From positions 1-18,771 of the forward strand of contig CAJUSD010000050.1 of NCBI GenBank assembly GCA_910589145.1: 18,771 nt of DNA. Reading direction: 5' to 3'. The DNA comes from an uncultured Oscillospiraceae bacterium. GTDB taxonomy: Bacteria > Bacillota > Clostridia > Oscillospirales > Ruminococcaceae. The position numbers and the translations under genes were made by a program. The notes under the pieces are model-generated. The model was given only the letters and a program-made list of their open reading frames with translations. It did not search any database and was not told where the DNA came from. Below are positions 15,505 through 18,771 of the stretch, in pieces; positions within the stretch are counted from its first letter, which is position 1; each line of letters opens with the position of its first letter.

Positions 15505-16920
15505 ATGAACAAGAAACAGACTTTTGGACTGATTATGACAACCCGCAGCTTTTTCCCATCCCATCTTGTGGCTACAGCCAGAGAAAAAATTGTTAAGAAA
15601 CTTCATGGGATGGGGTATGAAGTTATCACACTGACTGAACAGGATACACAATATGGAGCTGTTGTCACCTATGAAGAAGCCTGTAAATGTGCAGAACTGT
15701 TCAAAGCCCATCGTGAAGAAATCAGCGGTATTATTGTAGTGCTGCCGAACTTTGGCGAAGAAACCGGCGTTGCAGACGCTGTTTCCCTTTCAGATCTAAA
15801 CGTCCCTATTTTAATCCATGCCTGCGATGACGATTTTGACAAACTGGGTCTGGACAACCGCCGTGATGCTTTCTGTGGGAAAATTTCTTTGTGCAACAAC
15901 TTGTACCAGCGGGATATCAAATACACGACTACAACTTTACATACCTGTCCTATAGACTCCGGCGAACTGACAAAGGATATTGAAAAGTTTGCCGGTGTAT
16001 GCCGTGTAGTGAATGGGCTTCGCGGAATGCGGATTGCAGCAATCGGTGCAAGGCCCAACGCATTCCATACAGTGCGTTTTTCGGAAAAACTTCTGCAAAA
16101 GAATGGCATTACCGTATGTACTGTTGACCTTTCAGAAATCATATTCGCCGCATCTAATATGGAAACAGACCAGAAGGTATTGGATAAGGTAAAGGAAATC
16201 CGTTCTTATGGAAAGGTAGCTGACAGTATCAGCGAGGAAAAAGTCCTGAAACAGGCTAAACTGTGCATAGCGTTAGAGGATTGGGTAGTCATGAACCACT
16301 GCAATGCCAGCGCAATACAATGCTGGGATTCTGTGCAGAACAACTATGGCTGTGCGACCTGTTTGGCTATGAGTATGATGGGCGAAAAAGGAATGCCAAG
16401 CGCCTGCGAAATGGATATTACCGGAGCTTTGACCATGTACGCATTATATCTGGCTTCCGGCACTCCTTCCGCATATATGGATTGGAACAACAACGTTCGG
16501 GATAACCGCAATCAGTGCATTTGCCTGCATTGCTCTAATTTCCCAGCCAGTTTCTTTGGAAACGAGTTTGAAATTGAAAACCTGGATGTTCTTGCCACAA
16601 CGATTGGGGCGGAGAAATGCTTTGGCGCATGCAAGGGACAGGTTTCCGCCAGCCCAATGACCTTTGCAAAGATTACCACCGACGACAAAAACGGGAAGAT
16701 GAAATGTTATGTCGGGGAAGGGGAATTCCTGCCTGACCATATCCCGACAAAAGGCGGCGTGGCTTACTGCGAGGTGGAAAACCTTCAGGGAATGATGCAG
16801 CATATCTGCAAAAACGGATATGAACATCATGTAGCGTTTAACAAATCCAATGTAGCGGACATTTTGGAAGAAGCCCTTGGGAATTATATGGGCTTTGAGG
16901 TATACCATCATAACCGCTGA
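15505..16920 (+). CDS. L-fucose/L-arabinose isomerase-fold protein, candidate apiose isomerase
   Basis: This 471-residue protein has the three-domain layout of the FucI/AraA superfamily, metal-dependent aldose-ketose isomerases. Candidate Mn-binding residues are E302 (in SACEMDITGA), D326 (in AYMDWNNN) and H342 (in CLHCSNFP), with a Gly/Ala-rich tail domain after about 355. The overall identity to FucI or AraA is clearly low, so the substrate must differ. It is the last gene of the operon, 25 nt after the kinase, with AAGGAG 10 nt before the ATG. With a ketose kinase and transketolase upstream it should supply the ketose. Apiose to apulose is the proposed reaction given the GH140 gene. I do not remember with certainty which fold the characterised D-apiose isomerases have, so this step is the weakest link. 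Confidence 0.8.
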   Translation: MNKKQTFGLIMTTRSFFPSHLVATAREKIVKKLHGMGYEVITLTEQDTQYGAVVTYEEACKCAELFKAHREEISGIIVVLPNFGEETGVADAVSLSDLNVPILIHACDDDFDKLGLDNRRDAFCGKISLCNNLYQRDIKYTTTTLHTCPIDSGELTKDIEKFAGVCRVVNGLRGMRIAAIGARPNAFHTVRFSEKLLQKNGITVCTVDLSEIIFAASNMETDQKVLDKVKEIRSYGKVADSISEEKVLKQAKLCIALEDWVVMNHCNASAIQCWDSVQNNYGCATCLAMSMMGEKGMPSACEMDITGALTMYALYLASGTPSAYMDWNNNVRDNRNQCICLHCSNFPASFFGNEFEIENLDVLATTIGAEKCFGACKGQVSASPMTFAKITTDDKNGKMKCYVGEGEFLPDHIPTKGGVAYCEVENLQGMMQHICKNGYEHHVAFNKSNVADILEEALGNYMGFEVYHHNR

Positions 16921-16946
16921 TTGCTGTTGATAAGATAAAGAATAAG

Positions 16947-16984
16947 AAAACTGGTTCTGTAATGTATTTTGCAGAACCAGTTTT
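16947..16984 (+). terminator. Terminator of the transketolase-kinase-isomerase operon
   Basis: A 13-bp stem (16947-16959 with 16972-16984) with a 12-nt loop ends in TTTTATTTAT. It lies 26 nt after the isomerase stop codon. Confidence 0.85.
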
Positions 16985-16999
16985 ATTTATACAGGGAGT

Positions 17000-17033
17000 A
17001 AAAAAGGAGGATATGCCTTTAAGCATATCCTCC
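17000..17033 (-). terminator. Intrinsic terminator of the flagellin gene
   Basis: An 11-bp stem (17006-17016 with 17023-17033) with a 6-nt loop is followed on the minus strand by six T residues. It lies back to back with the terminator of the convergent sugar operon. Confidence 0.88.
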
Positions 17034-17038
17034 CGGTA

Positions 17039-17069
17039 ATGTCCGCCGGTAACGTTACCCGGCGGGCAT
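17039..17069 (-). other. GC-rich hairpin in the flagellin 3' untranslated region
   Basis: A near-perfect inverted repeat (ATGTCCGCCGG against CCCGGCGGGCAT) surrounds a GTAACGTTAC palindrome, with one wobble pair and one bulge. It precedes the true terminator in the flagellin transcript and has no T tract of its own. A role in stabilising the abundant flagellin mRNA is plausible. A second small palindrome, TGCCATGGCA, lies at 17084-17093. Confidence 0.6.
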
Positions 17070-17110
17070 GGAAATTAAGTTTTTGCCATGGCAGAAAAAA
17101 GGTTTTAGAA

Positions 17111-18771
17111 TTATTGCAGGAGCTGGAGGACGCTCTGGGGCTGCTGGTTCGCCTGTGCAAGCATTGCCTGGGCGGACTGCACCAGTACGTTCATCTTGGT
17201 GTAGTTCATCATTTCTTTCGCCATGTCGGTGTCGCGGATACGGCTGTTGGCTGCGCTCAGGTTTTCAACAGCTACATCCAGGTTGTTGATGGTGTGCTCT
17301 AAACGGTTCTGCAATGCGCCCATATCTGCGCGGGCAGTGGAAACGGTATTGATAGCGGTTTTAATCTTGTCAATAGCTTCGCTGGACAGACTTGCAGTCG
17401 TAATTTTTAGACCATCCAATCCTAACCCTTTAGCGCTCATATCGGCAACAGCAACGTTCATCTTGTTGAAGCTGTCAGCGGTATCGCCAATCTGGAGGGT
17501 CAGTCCACCGCCGATGATGGCGGGGGCATCTTGACCGGCTGCGGCAGAGATAACCAATTTGTTAGGATTATTTGCATCAGGAGTAACGGTGTATCCATCT
17601 GCCTTGAGAGCGTTGGTTAGATTTGTAACAGCATCAGCACCATCAGTACCTAAAGCTATCTGTCCATTGCCATCGCCAAAGGTGTAAGCTTTGCCGCCAA
17701 TGCGGATTGAATCACCGGAAACAATCTTGTCAGGGGTAAGAGTCAGCTCGGTTCCAGCAGCAGTGTCAGCTTCTTTAGCAGAAACAACAGCCTTCAGTTT
17801 GTCTTCACTATCGAATACCTGGTCATTGCCAACCTTTTGGTCAATGTGGATAGTATTACCATTCTTAACTTCAATACGGAAGTTATCGGTTTCTTTGTGG
17901 GAAAGCTGATCAACTGCACTGTGGATCGCCTTTATCTGATCAGCGTTCTTGGTAAGGTCAAGACTTTTATCAATGCCAATCTCATTTTCACCAAGCGTGG
18001 ACTTGCCATCCCATTCCACAAAGGTAAAGTCTTTGCCATCGATTGTGAGGACATTTCCAGGTTTGACAACATCAACACTCAGACCAATATCCATACCAGC
18101 ACGAGTACCATCAGCCTTAGCAACGGCCTGTACAACATTCATGGTATCGTGCATAACGTCACCTTTATGGCTACCACCCGTAGAATCGGTAATAGTAGCG
18201 GCAACAGTACTGCCTAGCGTAGCATTGAGGGTATCTGCTTCTGTCTGAGTAAATGTATCTGTAGCTGCAGGGGTTGTATTGGCGTTCATGCCAGCATACT
18301 CGAACTTGAGTCCAGTAGTACCATCAGCACTTACTTTGAATTCAAAACCGTCAATTTTTACTGTAGTAGCACCTTTGCCCTTATCGCCCCAGTTTGTAGC
18401 ATTAGCTATAATCGCGTCACGAATCTCGGTAGCAGTTTTAGCAGTAGAGCCTAAATTACCGCTGGTAAGTGCAGTAGCACCTATAGCAATACTAACAGTC
18501 GCATCTCCAGCAGTACCAGCGCCAATTGCCAAATCAGCTAAATCAATACTAAAGGAAGGATTCGCCTGTGTAACACTAGCAGTTCCCAAGTGAAAAGCTG
18601 CATTTGTCGTGGTAGCACTACCATCTGCTGGCAGTGTTAATTCGTCAGTCAGGTCAGCACCTTCTACAGCATCCACTGCGCCAGTGTCGCCGACAGTAAA
18701 GGCAGTCTTGTTTAAGCCCATAGTACCATCCAGAAGCTTTATGCCGTTAAAGTTTGCAGACTTGGAAATCC
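17111..18771 (-). CDS. Flagellin, N-terminus cut off by the window edge
   Basis: This structural subunit of the flagellar filament is secreted through the flagellar export channel. About 552 residues are visible. Upstream of the Met at 18721 the frame stays open to the window edge and encodes NFNGIKLLDG, the end of the conserved N-terminal D1 region, so roughly 110-120 residues are missing. The conserved C-terminal D1/D0 part lies at about 17111-17465, with TARADMGALQNRLEHTINNL, ENLSAANSRIRDTDMAKEM and the terminal LQLLQ. Between them lies a long surface-exposed variable region rich in Thr, Ala, Asp and Gly, with flagellin-IN-like segments containing xIDG or xIGG turns. With an estimated 660-670 residues this is a large flagellin. 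It is not functionally linked to the sugar operons. Confidence 0.95.
   Translation of the reverse strand, partial: ISKSANFNGIKLLDGTMGLNKTAFTVGDTGAVDAVEGADLTDELTLPADGSATTTNAAFHLGTASVTQANPSFSIDLADLAIGAGTAGDATVSIAIGATALTSGNLGSTAKTATEIRDAIIANATNWGDKGKGATTVKIDGFEFKVSADGTTGLKFEYAGMNANTTPAATDTFTQTEADTLNATLGSTVAATITDSTGGSHKGDVMHDTMNVVQAVAKADGTRAGMDIGLSVDVVKPGNVLTIDGKDFTFVEWDGKSTLGENEIGIDKSLDLTKNADQIKAIHSAVDQLSHKETDNFRIEVKNGNTIHIDQKVGNDQVFDSEDKLKAVVSAKEADTAAGTELTLTPDKIVSGDSIRIGGKAYTFGDGNGQIALGTDGADAVTNLTNALKADGYTVTPDANNPNKLVISAAAGQDAPAIIGGGLTLQIGDTADSFNKMNVAVADMSAKGLGLDGLKITTASLSSEAIDKIKTAINTVSTARADMGALQNRLEHTINNLDVAVENLSAANSRIRDTDMAKEMMNYTKMNVLVQSAQAMLAQANQQPQSVLQLLQ

Noticed and set aside
12160..16920. 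Sulfoquinovose degradation by the sulfo-transketolase route, which also uses a split transketolase and isomerases.
   Set aside because: No GH31 sulfoquinovosidase, sulfo-sugar dehydrogenase or sulfonate exporter is present, whereas a GH140 gene and a sugar kinase are.
17133..18593. Several plus-strand open frames opposite the flagellin gene.
   Set aside because: They are mirror images of the low-complexity flagellin coding sequence, without ribosome binding sites or family resemblance.

Overview
The window looks like chromosomal DNA from a flagellated, gut-type Clostridia (Firmicutes) bacterium. The reasons are strong AGGAGG-type ribosome binding sites before almost every gene, TTG starts, moderate GC content, a Clostridia-style flagellin, and compact sugar-catabolism operons carrying Gfo/Idh/MocA oxidoreductases. 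There are no rRNA or tRNA genes, CRISPR arrays, insertion sequences or integrases.

Layout. (1) Positions 1-2530 hold a terminator belonging to a gene outside the window, a promoter region with a long structured leader of about 390 nt, and a Na+/phosphate cotransporter of the NptA/PhoU type, closed by a very strong terminator. (2) Positions 2531-2898 are a gene-free stretch full of hairpins. (3) Positions 2899-9489 are a five-gene minus-strand cluster. In transcription order it encodes an isoaspartyl-dipeptidase-like amidohydrolase (which has no ATG, GTG or TTG start), a DUF4867-like cupin, a GH2 beta-mannosidase and two Gfo/Idh/MocA oxidoreductases. (4) A GntR/FadR-type regulator at 9738-10433 is divergent from that cluster. 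(5) Positions 10560-16920 hold a GH140/DUF4038 glycosidase that is divergent from a four-gene plus-strand operon: transketolase N-half, transketolase C-half, a GlpK-like FGGY kinase and an L-fucose/L-arabinose-isomerase-fold protein. (6) The right end is a large flagellin gene on the minus strand, cut by the window edge.

How the genes may work together. The most interesting reading is region 5 as a complete cytoplasmic pathway for the branched pentose D-apiose. The GH140 enzyme (the founding activity of that family is apiosidase) would release apiose. The fucose-isomerase-fold protein would convert it to apulose, the FGGY kinase would phosphorylate it, and the split transketolase would turn apulose-4-phosphate plus glyceraldehyde-3-phosphate into xylulose-5-phosphate and dihydroxyacetone phosphate. 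The enzyme types match the known isomerase-kinase-transketolase route for apiose, but the substrate assignment is inference. The neighbouring minus-strand cluster also looks like catabolism of a glycan or glycoside (beta-mannosidase plus oxidoreductases). Its pairing with a beta-aspartyl peptidase-like enzyme and a cupin is unexplained. None of the catabolic enzymes has an evident signal peptide, and neither cluster contains a transporter, so uptake must be encoded elsewhere.
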